64,000 nucleotides of DNA from Craterostigma plantagineum (Eukaryota; Streptophyta; Magnoliopsida; Lamiales; Linderniaceae). Each line of letters begins with the position of its first letter. Positions within the stretch are counted from its first letter, which is position 1. A program made the translations under genes and the position numbers. Positions 29,703-40,697 of the stretch are shown in pieces. The notes under the pieces were generated by a model. That model saw nothing but the letters and a program-made list of their open reading frames with translations. It was not told where the DNA came from and searched no databases. The stretch is from positions 4,340,001-4,404,000 of the forward strand of contig JAPQWV010000001.1 in NCBI GenBank assembly GCA_027422505.1. The letters are read 5' to 3'.

Positions 29703-32074
29703 ATGTCTGCGAAAAACCTCACGGCCATTTCATGTTACAGCGTATTCCTATTAGCACCCATTGTTGTCAATATATTTCTTATTACAAAGCCATATTACAG
29801 CGATCTGAGAATAAGCGATGGTCTGAACATGGACTGTTGTAATAATAAGTTGAGTTGGACCCTAAAAGCAGCAGAAGAAGCAGAAGCCATAGCTTCTATT
29901 TCTTGTTCGGGCCATGGAAGAGCTTTCTTGGATGGTTTAGTTAAAGATGGAAACCCTATTTGCGAGTGCAATACATGCTACGAAGGAGACGATTGCTCCG
30001 TGCTTTCCCTTGACTGTGCTGCTAATGCTGAAAGGTTAAATTTTTTTCAATAACGATTTCAGGATTTTTGTGATGAGAAAGTCATTTTTGATCCATCCAT
30101 AGAATTTTTAAGGGTTTTCGATCTTGAAATTCTTCTTCTGGTATTCCATTCGTACACGATGTTGGAAATGTAATATATAAAATTAAAGTATGATACACTT
30201 TCTCCGAGCTTAAGCTTTTAGGTAAAGTGATCACAGACAATTGAATTTTATACGTATAACATGCTTTACCATATCAAATTTAATAAAATAGCATATCATA
30301 AATCAATAACGATTATCGCAGTGGAGACCCTTTATTCTTGGAGCCATTTTGGATGAAGCACGCCGCGAAAAGCTCGGTCCTAATTCCCACATGGCACAGA
30401 ATGAGCTACGATTTCACGTACGACGAATCCACGGCCATCTCCAAGGAGCTCGAAGTTCGCATTCGTAGGCTACACAAAATAGCGCAAAACGCAATCACCG
30501 AAGGTAAATACATAATGTTCGGTGCCGGGTCGACCCAGCTCCTCGCGGAGGCCGTTTACACCTTCTCTAAGAATTTATCATTGAGGGCGAGCGTGGTGGC
30601 CTCAACTCCGTTCTATGGGGTTGGTATAATAGTACATTCCTAGTCGCCATTGTTATACTGATAGCAAAACGTTTCTGATAAACTTTTGCGCTTTTTTCTG
30701 TCACTAACATAAACCCTAATCGAAAATAATTATGTGCGCGAGTATCCGTGCAGTTGTACAAATCGCAGACGAATTACTTCGAGAACAACAAGTTCGAGTT
30801 CGGAGGAGACGCAGCGCTGAAGCTGATGAGCAATGTGCCTTCGTTGAATTATTACAACGCTGACCCAGTGATTGAGTTCGTGACTTCGCCTAATAATCCC
30901 GACGGAAATTTGAGAGAGGCTGTGCACAAGGGCCGACCCTCAGCTAAATTTATATACGATTTTGCGTACTATTGGCCTCATTTTACCGTTATTCCTTCTC
31001 CCGCCGACGAAGACGTCATGATCTTTACGATTTCGAAGCTCACCGGTCATGGAGGGAGTAGATTCGGGTAGGCACACACTGTATTCAGCTCTCGTTTGGT
31101 TCATATGTTTATATTTAGGAGGGTTTAAATAAGTTCAAGTTTATATAAAACAAATTAATTGGTACAAATAAATATGTGTTTGGTTAGTGAGTGGGTTTAG
31201 TTAGATAAACGCATGTAAGGAGGTGTGTTTATCTAAACAAGTGTGCATGGGTTTAGAGTGATTTTTTTATAAACTCATGTTTTAAATAAACCTACGAACC
31301 AAACACACTAACATCCTCTAAACCCTCACCTTGAAAATAGTTCAACCCTCAAACCAAACAAGCACTTAAAAATTTAAGGTTGAAGGGAGTATATCGTATT
31401 CTAAATTATATATTCCTTTTCGAACACATATATAAGTGTGCATGTGTGTTTTTTTAGTGACGATTTTAAGTATGACAGATGGGCGGTTGTGAAGGACTAC
31501 GACATTTACGAAAGCATGCAAGAATACGTACAGCTCGCGGAGCTGAGCATCTCCAAAGAGACTCAGCTTAGGGCTTTCAAAATTGTTGAATCGATCGTCG
31601 AAGGAAATGGCACCGACTTATTCGAATATGCGCACGCAGAGATGAGCCGTCGATGGAAGGCTATAAGCAGCGTTATCTCCGCGTCGAAACGCCTAAGCAT
31701 TCAAGAAATTCCGCCTATGTACTGCAGCTTTTTTCGCAGAGTTAGGGGACCATCTCCAGGTTTGTATTATTACATTATGTGATCCTAATTTAGGACATTT
31801 AATATCATTTTTCTTACAGTATAGTATTCGATCATTTATTGAAGCAGCCTACGCATGGTTGAAGTGCGAGAGAGAAGAGGACGACGACTGTAATGAAGTA
31901 CTTCGTTCGGCGAAAATCATAGGAAGGGCGGGAAGTTCGTTTAGTGTGGAAGATCGATATGTTCGGCTCAGCCATTTGAAGAGCGACGACGACTTTAATT
32001 TGCTAATGTATCGCCTCAAAGACTTCGTTGCTAATGAATATATTAGCCCAAAGACGATGATGCGAAGGTGGTAA
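29703..32074 (+). CDS. Alliinase / tryptophan aminotransferase-related (TAR3/4-like) protein, intact
   Basis: Five exons with GT-AG introns: 29703-30034, 30322-30619, 30754-31067, 31479-31759, 31848-32074, giving 483 residues. The ATG sits in a GCCACCATG context. Residues 11-28 are a hydrophobic signal or anchor. Residues 50-120 form the Cys-rich EGF-like alliinase domain (SCSGHGRAFLDG, CECNTCYEGDDC). The rest is the PLP-dependent alliinase C domain. It has SPNNPDG at 255-261, the cofactor Asp-X-X-Tyr (D279, Y282) in YDFAYYWPHF, and the Schiff-base lysine K305 in TISKLTGHGGSRFGWAVV; the 26-residue Asp-Lys spacing equals that of alliinase. Family members are C-S lyases or aminotransferases; the substrate cannot be told from sequence. 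I see no lesions. Intron 3 contains a MITE-like repeat. A broken paralogue lies 17 kb downstream on the same strand. Confidence 0.88.
31089..31365. mobile_element. Possible MITE in intron 3 of the alliinase-like gene
   Basis: Ends CTCTCGTTTGGTTC and AAACCAAACAAGCAC are roughly inverted, and similar GTTTGG/CCAAAC words recur inside. No clear target duplication is visible, so the call is tentative. Confidence 0.4.
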
Positions 32075-32289
32075 ATTATTGGTTTGTGATTTCTCTATTG
32101 GATTGTTTTTATATGATTTGTATGAATAATAATATTGGTTGTTGTCTGTATCGGTAGTTGGGCTGTTGTATACTTGTATGCATTCCTAGGATTATTAATA
32201 GGTAACGAAATTGTTGTAACGATATTTTCTAGAATTCGAGGACTTGAAAGCCTGGAAGTCAATGTTGCGCACGTTGAAAATGGCGATTA

Positions 32290-32297
32290 ATTATTGC
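32290..32297. repeat. Target-site duplication (left) of the 722-bp MITE
   Basis: ATTATTGC, identical to 33020-33027. Confidence 0.88.
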
Positions 32298-33019
32298 TAG
32301 ACATGTTCATACGGTTACGGTTACGGTTCACGGTTATGAACCGCCGGTTTACGGTTAATAAAAATGTCTAACCGTAACCGAACCGTGGTAATCAGGGTTA
32401 CAGTTACGGTTTTGAACCGGCCAAGCCGGTTACCGTTACGGTTTTGAACCGCCGGTTTACGGTTTTTTTTTCTAGTTCTTTTTTATAATTTTCTTTCTTT
32501 CATAATAATTTAAATATATAGTTAACTTTGATACTTTTTTATATAATGTAAAAAAGAAATTTCCATTCCAAGTTAGAATGTATATAATAACCGTCAACAT
32601 TTGAAAAATAAATTACAGCTTAAATATAACAATATTATGATTAACATTCATTCTTCGATTAGAAAATCTTTGACGGATATTCGCCGTAGGCATTTAGTTC
32701 TAAATATCATGTTTATCACTCAATATTCGTCTACGTTTTCTAAAGTTAATTTTATGATATTTGACAAAATAAAAAATAAATTGAATAAATTATCATTGGA
32801 TATTATGATAAGAGCAATAAATTATATATTTAATTATTATTTAAAAGACGGTTAACCGCCGGTTTACGGTTAGGAAAATGAAGAACCGTAACCGAACCTT
32901 CATAATTTACGGTTCGGTTACGGTTTGAACCGTAACCGTTGACCACGGTTAACCGAACCGTTGACCGACGGTTCGGTTACGGTTTGGTTACGGTTTTTCA
33001 AACCGTCTGAACACCTCTA
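32298..33019. mobile_element. hAT-type MITE with CGGTTACGGTT-rich subterminal repeats
   Basis: It starts TAGACATGTTCATACGG and ends with the complement of TAGAGGTGTTCAGACGG. A perfect 8-bp target duplication ATTATTGC flanks it. The outer 150-200 bases on each side are packed with direct and inverted copies of GGTTACGGTT/AACCGTAACC and GAACCGCCGGTTTACGG, while the core is AT-rich. The 84-codon frame at 32601-32855 in the core has no recognisable domain. The subterminal clusters resemble transposase-binding arrays of hAT elements. Confidence 0.88.
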
Positions 33020-33027
33020 ATTATTGC

Positions 33028-33415
33028 AATGGTGTGACGAAAATATACATTTCAATCAAAATCAACTTATTGTCATTGTCAATGTCTTAATTTACTTCTT
33101 TTTCTTTCCTTGCGGGGCCAAGTAATTAAAAATGACTAGATTGGTTGGCCGGCATGGAGAACATAGAGTTTCTGTAATTCGTCAAAATCGTAACAGAATC
33201 TCCTCGGATTCTTGATCAGTAAAATATAGATCGTATGGTATCAAAGAATTTACAAATACGAGTAATTCTTTTTTGTTTTGTCTAACCGTTGCCATGTTCA
33301 AAGTCATTTCCTTACAATTCTGTTGAGATTCCACTAAAGTTGATATTTTGTGATATTATCTTTATGATTTGGAAATTCCATATTATGTGGTGCATATAAC
33401 CTAATACTAGTGATG
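33028..33415. other. Intergenic sequence, nothing recognised
   Basis: Non-coding spacer between the MITE and the TRIM element. Confidence 0.4.
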
Positions 33416-33420
33416 CTGGG

Positions 33421-33801
33421 TGTAGAAATTCGGGCCGGGTCATCGATAATTTATCCGCCATCGAGGCCCGTGCACACAAACCACACATGAAGAGGGGCCC
33501 CCGTATAAGCTTGATGGTAGAGCTGTCAAACGGGCTGGCCCGCCCCGCCTCAACCCTCGGCCCAAGCGAGCTGGCCCATTTCGGCCCGTTTCTAAACGGG
33601 CCAGCAATTGGCCAACCAACCCCGCCTACTTTTTATGGCGGGCGGGCCAACCCGACGGGCTCGGCCCGTTTTGACGGCTCTACTTGATGGGTTCCTTCCT
33701 AAAAACAATTGGTATTTAGGAGTGGCTCAAGCTTATGAACCATTTTAATCTCTTCACATTTTTTGGTGTGGGACATTTTGCCACACACGTGATTCTCAAT
33801 A
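33421..33801 (-). repeat. 3' LTR of the TRIM, interrupted by a MITE
   Basis: It is similar to 33908-34119 apart from the inserted 165-bp MITE and its 8-bp duplication at 33518-33690. Confidence 0.85.
33518..33682. mobile_element. 165-bp hAT MITE inside the TRIM LTR
   Basis: Inverted ends TAGAGCTGTCAAACGGG and TAGAGCCGTCAAAACGGG are flanked by perfect CTTGATGG duplications (33510-33517 and 33683-33690). The other TRIM LTR reads straight through this point, confirming the insertion. The interior is rich in GGCCCG/CGGGCC words. Confidence 0.93.
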
Positions 33802-33895
33802 CTCTCCTCTCACGTGTAAACTCATTTCTTTTAATGGGACGAGAACGCCATTTTTTTCGAACCCGGCATATATTTTAATTGAGTCGGATCTTTCC

Positions 33896-33907
33896 GCTCT
33901 GATACCA
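33896..33907 (-). promoter_or_regulatory. Primer-binding site (tRNA-iMet) of the TRIM
   Basis: TGGTATCAGAGC on the minus strand, immediately next to the LTR at 33908. Confidence 0.88.
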
Positions 33908-34119
33908 TGTAGAAATTCGGGCTGGGTCTCCGATAATTTATCCGTCATCGAGGCCCGTGCACACACACTACACATGAAGAGGGTCCTGGTATAAGTATGA
34001 TGGGGTTCCTTCCTAAAACCAATTGGTGTAGAAGGAGTGGCCCATCAAGCTTATAAACCATTTTAATTTCTTCACATTTTTCGGCGTGGGACATTTTGCC
34101 ACACACGTGATTCTCAACA
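33908..34119 (-). repeat. 5' LTR of the TRIM
   Basis: A 212-bp repeat that starts TGTAGAAATTCGGGCTGGG and ends GATTCTCAACA on the plus strand. Confidence 0.88.
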
Positions 34120-34124
34120 CTGGC

Positions 34125-34966
34125 TTTTATTATCTCGTCATTTATTTGATTTTCTTTTTCTTTTTTTTTTTGGGTAATGATCGAGCGAATCGAGTAATAA
34201 ACTAAAACAACACTAACAAACTATCCTACGCTCACAGTCAAGTGTACCTATCGAAATAGCATAGACTATGTACCTTAGAAAAACTTTTGCTTAAATATCC
34301 TAGTACGAACGTTTGATTGTTGAAACGGTGAATAACAATGCTTAAAAAATACAAACTTAATAAAATAGTACGGAGAGGAAACCCTTATGGAAACAAATGT
34401 ATTTGAGACATCGAATCCCCCTAGCTCGACCAAAACTAATATCAAATGTACGTAAACAAAGCTATCATTAGACCGTGGAGATTCCTACCACATGTATACG
34501 AGTTATATAGCTGAAGAAACTGCGCCTTACTATATAATAATCGTAAACAACTAATCAACGAATTAAGTAACTGGGCAAGCTTCCCTAACTACTTAACCGA
34601 AGATCGCATTAAAGCACGATGAATTCCGCTATAGATTTGACTCTAATCCGGCGGGGTAGTTCAACATATCTCTAGCGATGTGTTTATTCCGCTCGTTTAC
34701 GAGTGGTCTAATCGTTCACCCCTCTCTCGAGCGTAGCGTCGATTTCCCGGACTATGTTAACTTAAACACGTAGACATGACCAAGCTAACTAGATAATTTC
34801 AATCACTTAGACATAATCAAAAATCATATGCGTCATAAACGAGTCGTAACAATAGCAAAACATCAATTACACGTAAACATACGATGATCGCGCTAGGGTT
34901 CATCTCATCTCAAATACTATAGATTTAGCTACTCATTATCCTCACAACAAAACACGTAATTAACAT
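34125..34966. other. Unassigned repeat-like sequence
   Basis: Non-coding DNA between the TRIM and Copia-4. Its minus strand resembles LTR or leader sequence of large Gypsy elements (AGGTACACTTGACTGTGAGCG near the left end), but I cannot define boundaries. Copia-4 is inserted at its right end. Confidence 0.35.
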
Positions 34967-35118
34967 TGTTAGGAATAATATATTGTGTTCAATTAAATTA
35001 GGTTATCTTAATCTTGTAGTTTTATTCTGCCCTAAGACTAAATTGTAAATATACCTAACTTGTGGGTATATTAGTTAATTTGGGCCCAATAGCCCATTAG
35101 GGCTTATGTATAAATACC

Positions 35119-35123
35119 ATAAA
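35119..35123. repeat. Target-site duplication (left) of the young Gypsy
   Basis: ATAAA, identical to 42288-42292 at the other end of the element. Confidence 0.95.
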
Positions 35124-36656
35124 TGTAACATTCCACTTAGATTAATAATATAATTTTATTAATCTTTAGGTGGAATTGAAAATATAGGAAAATTAAGGAT
35201 AATAGGTGAAATATAATATAAGTACTTAAAGTGTCTAATTAAATAAGAATGGGGTGGAAATATAAGATGACGAAGAAAGAAGGGAGTTATTTGGTAAATA
35301 AAAGAGTTTATATTATTCTCTCATTTCTCTCTCTCATCTCATTTTCTTATCACCAACGTCTCTCTCTACCTCTCTCTCTCTCGCAAGCTTAACACAAGAA
35401 GAAAATGGTGGGAAGGCTCTTAGGCAAATGATAGAAGATGTTGAGGTCCAAGTGCTTGAACTTTAGGTAAAATAAGAGCATTTGCATTATCTCTTCTTGT
35501 GCTTAAACTTTAGACGGAAGTAAGATGTAGAAAATTAGGGTTGCATGTCTCTAAATTAGTATACTTTGAGTATATTAGTATATGTTTTTGCTAGATTCAT
35601 TGATGGATTCAAAGTTGGGAAGATGATACACTAATGGGATTATTAAAGGTTTAGTTGTGATATTTATGCCCGTCAACCGTTCGTATAAATGCCTATGAGA
35701 GTTGCATGTAATTTTAATGCAATTGTGTGATGGCTTATCTAGGGTATTTTGAGTTGGAACGAGGCGGAAACTCTTCGATAAGAGGAAGCGAATAAAGAAT
35801 TGAGCCATCCGTAGTAGCTTGAGAACTAAAGATTTAAGTATTCGTCAAGGTAAGTACGAGGGAGTAGAACTTGTATATATATAATTCAAATGCATATTAT
35901 GTTGAAGTATCGACTCGGTCTTGAGCTGTTGAACGGCTTACGAGTCGTTATGGAATATAGCTCTAGAATATTACGGTTTTTACTCCCATTACGTTAATGG
36001 ATTGTCTATCTTATGCATCGCTTTAGCGAATGATTTATTACTTGTGTTAAGTGGGTGGATTATTCGGTGTGCTTGTATGTGTTTGGTTGATGGAGTCACC
36101 GTGTGTGAGCGCGTGACTCTGTAGTGTTGACTTAGGGGCCGATGTGGGCCGTTGACTGTGATAGTGCGTGTCTTGGGGCCAGTGTAGGCCGAACGATTAA
36201 GTACAGCAGCTCTGGGTCGGAGTGTGTGTGTGGCCAATGGGTCGGAGTGTGTGTGTGGCTGGTAAGAGTGCTGTTGCTTAAGAGTTGTGTTTAGTTGATG
36301 TGGTAGTCGTTGATTGGTGCTATTCTTGTTTGCATAATTGCGTATTTGGGCTGTATATATATGTACGTTCTATAGTACTTACTGAGTCTGTTGACTCACT
36401 CCCAATATTAAATTATTTTGCAGATCCTCCTTCGGGAGGTACGACTTAGAGGAGGTGATGATGGCTGGCCTGTGGTGGAGCATGTGAGGGACGACCTGTG
36501 ACAGGCTCAGCGATACTATAGGACTGTGTCTTTTAAAATGTCTAGCGTCATGTGTGTAGTTATCGGTGGTATTTGGTTAGCATTTTGTGAGATGCGTCTT
36601 ATGCTAGTTAGCTTTTGCAAACCTCGTTTTCTTTTTTGACTTGTACGTAACCTTAT

Positions 36657-36699
<43 letters not shown>

Positions 36700-36733
36700 T
36701 GGAGGTTTTACATTAGTGGTTGGGTGTGTTACA
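35124..36733 (+). repeat. 5' LTR of the young Gypsy
   Basis: 1610 bp, TGTAACATTCCAC...GGTTGGGTGTGTTACA. Short frames inside it, such as 35575-35808 and 35989-36237 on the minus strand, recur identically in the other LTR and have no recognisable domain. Confidence 0.93.
36658..36695. repeat. AT dinucleotide microsatellite in the 5' LTR
   Basis: A (TA)n run of about 38 bases; the equivalent run in the 3' LTR (about 42230-42250) is about 18 bases shorter. Confidence 0.85.
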
Positions 36734-36739
36734 TTTAGT

Positions 36740-36751
36740 TGGTATCAGAGC
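36740..36751 (+). promoter_or_regulatory. Primer-binding site (tRNA-iMet) of the young Gypsy
   Basis: TGGTATCAGAGC, six bases inside the 5' LTR. Confidence 0.9.
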
Positions 36752-36913
36752 AAGGTCGTTTCTGCAGACTCCTCACATGTAACCCGACCATGGCCAGTCA
36801 GACATCGTTCCCAAGTGATATTATTTGTAAGTATTACTATATTAAGCAAATAATATAATTATTCTAATGTGGTAGAAATTGGCATTTTGGACATAAGGGT
36901 GCATTGCAACGTT

Positions 36914-38660
36914 ATGGCTCCTCGAACAAGAGGCAAGGGCTGAAGGGGAGTTCCGCTAAGAGGAGGAGGAACGCGGGCCTCAACTAGTAGGGCCAATGAG
37001 GAAATAAGGAGGGAAGAAGTTGTTCCTCCACCTGTTAGAGCTCCAAGGACTGTCCGCAATAGGCGTACTATTCCACCAGCAGGACAACCTACTCAAACTG
37101 AGGAGCAACACTTCATTTCGAGGTTGGCCTAGCTAGTGAGGAACGTTATCACGGAGGCACCACCACAACCCGCAATTTCTACTCATAATCGCACTGCCGG
37201 TGAGAGGTTCCGGCACATGGACCCTCCATTCTTTGAGGGTGGTATAGATCCGCTCCTTGCCGAGGAGTGGATTCGGGCTATTGAAGCGATATTCAGGTAC
37301 ACTAGTATCGGAGATCCAGATAGGGTGATTTGTGCCACATATTACCTCAGACGTGATGCTGCCTATTGGTGGCAATCAGTGGAGGCCATGAGAGAGACTG
37401 AGGGCATGTCTTGGGCCGAATTTCGGGTAGTATTCTTCGACAAATACCTCCCGTACACTGTGAGAGCTGCTAAAGCAGCCGAATTTGAACAGCTCAAGCA
37501 AGAAGGAAGTGCAGTGGCTGAATATACTCGTCGTTTTGAGGAGCTGGCCCGATTTGCACCACACCTTGTGGCGACAGAAGAGTTGAGGGCGGACAGATAC
37601 GTGCAAGGCCTAAGAAAAGGCATTTCTTGCATTGTCAGTGCTTTCCCTATCACTACCTTTAGTGATCTTTGTCAACAGGCCCAACGAGTTGAAAGAGCCG
37701 CTCAGCGCTCCGACGATAGAGTACCATCTCAACAGCATCGGCCACAGCCTCAACAACAACCTATATCTCATTCGTCACATTGGCAAAGTCTTGCCCCTCG
37801 TCGAAATCAAGGAAAGAAGGGTCGAGGGCAATCTGGTGGTCAAGGCAAAGATCATACTGCATCTGCTAGTCAAGGAGTTGTTATCCAAGGAGGGACTATA
37901 CCTGCTAGTTCAGCAGGGGACTCTAATTGGCGTGCTTGCTATAGGTGCGGGAAGATGGGACATATGGTTCGCAGCTGCCCCCTACCTAGGGAGTCTGGCC
38001 CTCCCTTTTGCTATACTTGCGGTCAATCGGGACATATAAGTCGAAGCTGTCCTCAAAGACAGTATCCGCTTCAGTCTCAACGACAAACGTCGACCACTGG
38101 AGGACCGGCTAGGGTGTTCACCATGATACAGGGAGCTACTGATGCGGACCCCACAGTCATATCAGGTTATGTTGTTATTGCCTCCTTATGTGTTCATGTC
38201 CTATTTGACTCGGGTGCTACTCATTCATTTGCATCCTTAGCATTTCTTAGTCGGTTAGGATTACAACCCGAGACCTCTGAGGTTGAGTATAATGTTCTTC
38301 TACCATCGGGTAACGTCCTAAGTTCAAGTATGGTTTTGCGGGATATTGGTATATCTATTGCAGGCCATGACTTGTTAGCGGACTTAATCGTGATCGATAT
38401 CCATGGATTTGATGTAATTATCGGGATGGATTGGCTATCAAGACATTTTGCCTCTATTCATTGTGCAAAGAAGGTTATTACATTTCGTCCACCTCGTCTA
38501 GAGGAGTTTGCATTCTATGGAGATACTAGGTCTAATGAAAGTCCCCTGCTTGCAACATTAGAGGCTGGTTCTATGCATCATATTCATGAAGCGTTTCTAG
38601 CTCACATCGGTGAGACTAACTGTGTGTCGTCAGAGGGGCCAGAACAAGTGCCATTGTTTG
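36914..38660 (+). pseudogene. Gypsy gag and protease with premature stops
   Basis: The natural start is probably ATG at 36914 (MAPRTRGKG), but a TGA follows after nine codons (36941-36943 region) and a TAG lies just before 37136. From there the frame is open. It has a gag core (WIRAIEAIFRYTSIGDPDRV, AAYWWQSVEAMRE, FFDKYLP, YTRRFEELARFAPHL), two zinc knuckles (CYRCGKMGHMVRSC and CYTCGQSGHISRSC), then a pepsin-like protease (VLFDSGATHSFAS, IIGMDWLSRH). Near 38655-38660 the frame shifts out of phase with RT. The natural product is a gag-pol fusion, so this copy should not make full-length protein. Confidence 0.85.
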
Positions 38661-40662
38661 TGAGTTTCGGGATGTTTTTCCATCTGATATTTCAGGCTTA
38701 CCCCCATCTCGCGAAGTTGAATTCAGTATTGAACTTCTACCTGCTACGGCACCAATCTCAATGGCACCGTATCGCATGGCTCCTGTCGAGATGAAAGAAT
38801 TGAGAGAACAAATACAAGAACCTCTAAATAAGGGATTCATCAGACCGAGTTTCTCACCTTGGGGAGCACCAGTCCTTTTCGTGAAGAAAAAGGATGGCAC
38901 TATGCGACTTTGTATCGACTATCGAGCTCTAAATAAGGTGACTATCAAGAACAAGTATCCATTACCTCGGATCGACGATCTATTCGATCAATTGAAAGGA
39001 GCTTCGGTATTTTCTAAGATTGATCTGCGGACAGGCTACCATCAATTGAGGATTCGAGAGTGTGACATACCGAAGACAGCTTTCAGAACTCGATATGGGC
39101 ACTATGAATTCCTTGTCATGCCATTTGGTTTGACTAATGCCCCAACAGCTTTTATGGATCTAATGAATAGGGTATTTAAGGAGTTCTTAGATCGGTTCGT
39201 GATTGTCTTCATCGACGACATCTTAATTTATTCACGAACAAAAGAGGAGCATGTGGGTCACTTGAGGACGGTATTAGCCACATTGAGAGCTCACCAACTT
39301 TATGCTAAATTCTCTAAGTGTGAATTTTGGCTTCATAAAGTAGCGTTCTTGGGACATGTTGTATCTCAAGATGGGATCGCGGTAGACCCCTCCAAGATTG
39401 AAGCGGTGGAGAATTGGCAGAGGCCTAAGACGGTGACTGAAATCCGTAGCTTCTTGAGCTTAGCTGGGTATTATCGGAGATTTATGGAAGGTTTCTCCTC
39501 TATTGCCGCCCCCTTGACCAGACTAACAAAGAAAGGTTTTAAGTTTGAATGGGATGACACGTGCGAACGGAGTTTCTTAGAGTTGAAGAAGCGTTTAACT
39601 TCAACACCCATTCTAGCACTCCCCGATGACGGAGGGGACTTTGTTATCTATAGTGATGCCTCTAAGGTTGGATTGGGATGCGTTTTGATGCAGCATGGCA
39701 AAGTTATTGCGTATGCTTCTCGTCAGTTGAAAGACTACGAAAGGAATTATCCGACTCATGATTTGGAATTGGCAGCAGTGATCTTTGCGTTGAAAATTTG
39801 GAGGCACTATCTATACGGAGAGAAATGCGAAATATACACCGATCATAAAAGCTTGAGATACATCTTCACGCAAAAGGAATTGAATATGCGACAGAGGAGA
39901 TGGCTTGAGCTAATGAAAGATTATGATATTACCATTCACTATCACCCGAGCAAGGCTAATCGAGTAGCTGATGCTTTGAGCAGGAAAGTGGTGGGTGAAG
40001 CAAACACCATGGTGGTACTTCAGACCCCTCTTTTGAGAGACGTTCAAAAGCTAGAGTTGAGCATTGTTCCCCGAAATTCTGAGGATAGTCTAAACACTTT
40101 AGTGTTACAGCCCACGCTACTACAACAAATTAAGAACGGACAACTCCTAGATCCAACACTAATGGAGTTCAGAAAAAGAGTCGAAGAAGGTGGGGCTCAA
40201 GGCTTCGAGATTGCACCTGATGGAATTCTCAAATTCCAAGGCCGACTATGTGTACCTGACGTTGGAGATGTAAGGAAATTGATCCTTACTGAGGCTCACA
40301 GTAGCCCGTATTCCGTTCATCCAGGTACCACCAAGATGTATCATGACTTGAGAGCGCAATTTTGGTGGCATGGAATGAAAAACGACATCGTGCGACATGT
40401 CAACTGTTGTCTTATTTGTCAGCAAGTCAAAGCAGACACCTCTCATATTCTGAGCTATGATACGGTTGAGCTTCGAGATGATATGACCTACGAAGAAAGG
40501 CCGGTACGAATTATTGACCGAGGGGTAAAACAACTACGCACAAGGGGCATTCCGCTTGTCAAGGTCCTTTGGAGAAACCACAAAGTAGAGGAAGCCACAT
40601 GGGAGAAGGAGGATGACATGCGACACCAATACCCCGAATTATTTAGTAAGTTCAAACTTTAA
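38650..40662 (+). pseudogene. Gypsy RT, RNase H and integrase remnant with chromodomain-like tail
   Basis: The frame is open from just after the gag shift (ATG at 38761) to the stop at 40662. RT has [35 protein letters not shown] and the catalytic FIDDILIYS. RNase H has [17 protein letters not shown] and [12 protein letters not shown]. The integrase zinc finger is present ([19 protein letters not shown], then [10 protein letters not shown]). Directly after it, at about 40431-40440, the protein jumps to the C-terminal region ([20 protein letters not shown]) and a chromodomain-like tail ([24 protein letters not shown]). The whole DDE catalytic core, several hundred residues, is missing, yet the frame is preserved across the gap. 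It cannot integrate on its own. Confidence 0.9.
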
Positions 40663-40684
40663 ATTTCGAGGACGAAATTTTTAT

Positions 40685-40697
40685 AAGGGGGGAAGGA
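40685..40697 (+). promoter_or_regulatory. Polypurine tract of the young Gypsy
   Basis: AAGGGGGGAAGGA precedes the 3' LTR directly. The context, with TTTCGAGGACGAAATTTTTA upstream, is typical of plant chromoviruses. Confidence 0.88.

Larger units (their letters stand above)
33421..34119 (-). mobile_element. TRIM (terminal-repeat retrotransposon in miniature)
   Basis: Two LTRs of about 210 bp (33421-33801, which includes a 173-bp MITE insertion, and 33908-34119) flank only about 106 internal bases. The minus strand has TGGTATCAGAGC at 33896-33907 directly against the 33908 LTR, and a purine tract (GTGAGAGGAGAG on the minus strand, 33802-33813) against the other. Both LTRs run TGTAGAAATTCGGGC...GATTCTCAA(T/C)A. 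Flanks CTGGG and CTGGC fit a 5-bp target duplication with one change. No coding capacity exists, so movement would depend on proteins from other elements. Confidence 0.88.

Noticed and set aside
32298..33019. Interstitial telomere-like repeats.
   Set aside because: GGTTACGGTT differs from the plant telomere repeat TTTAGGG; the terminal repeats and 8-bp duplication show a MITE.
35575..35808. A 77-codon frame repeated identically at 41149-41382.
   Set aside because: Both copies lie in the LTRs of the young Gypsy, so identity reflects LTR duplication rather than gene conservation.
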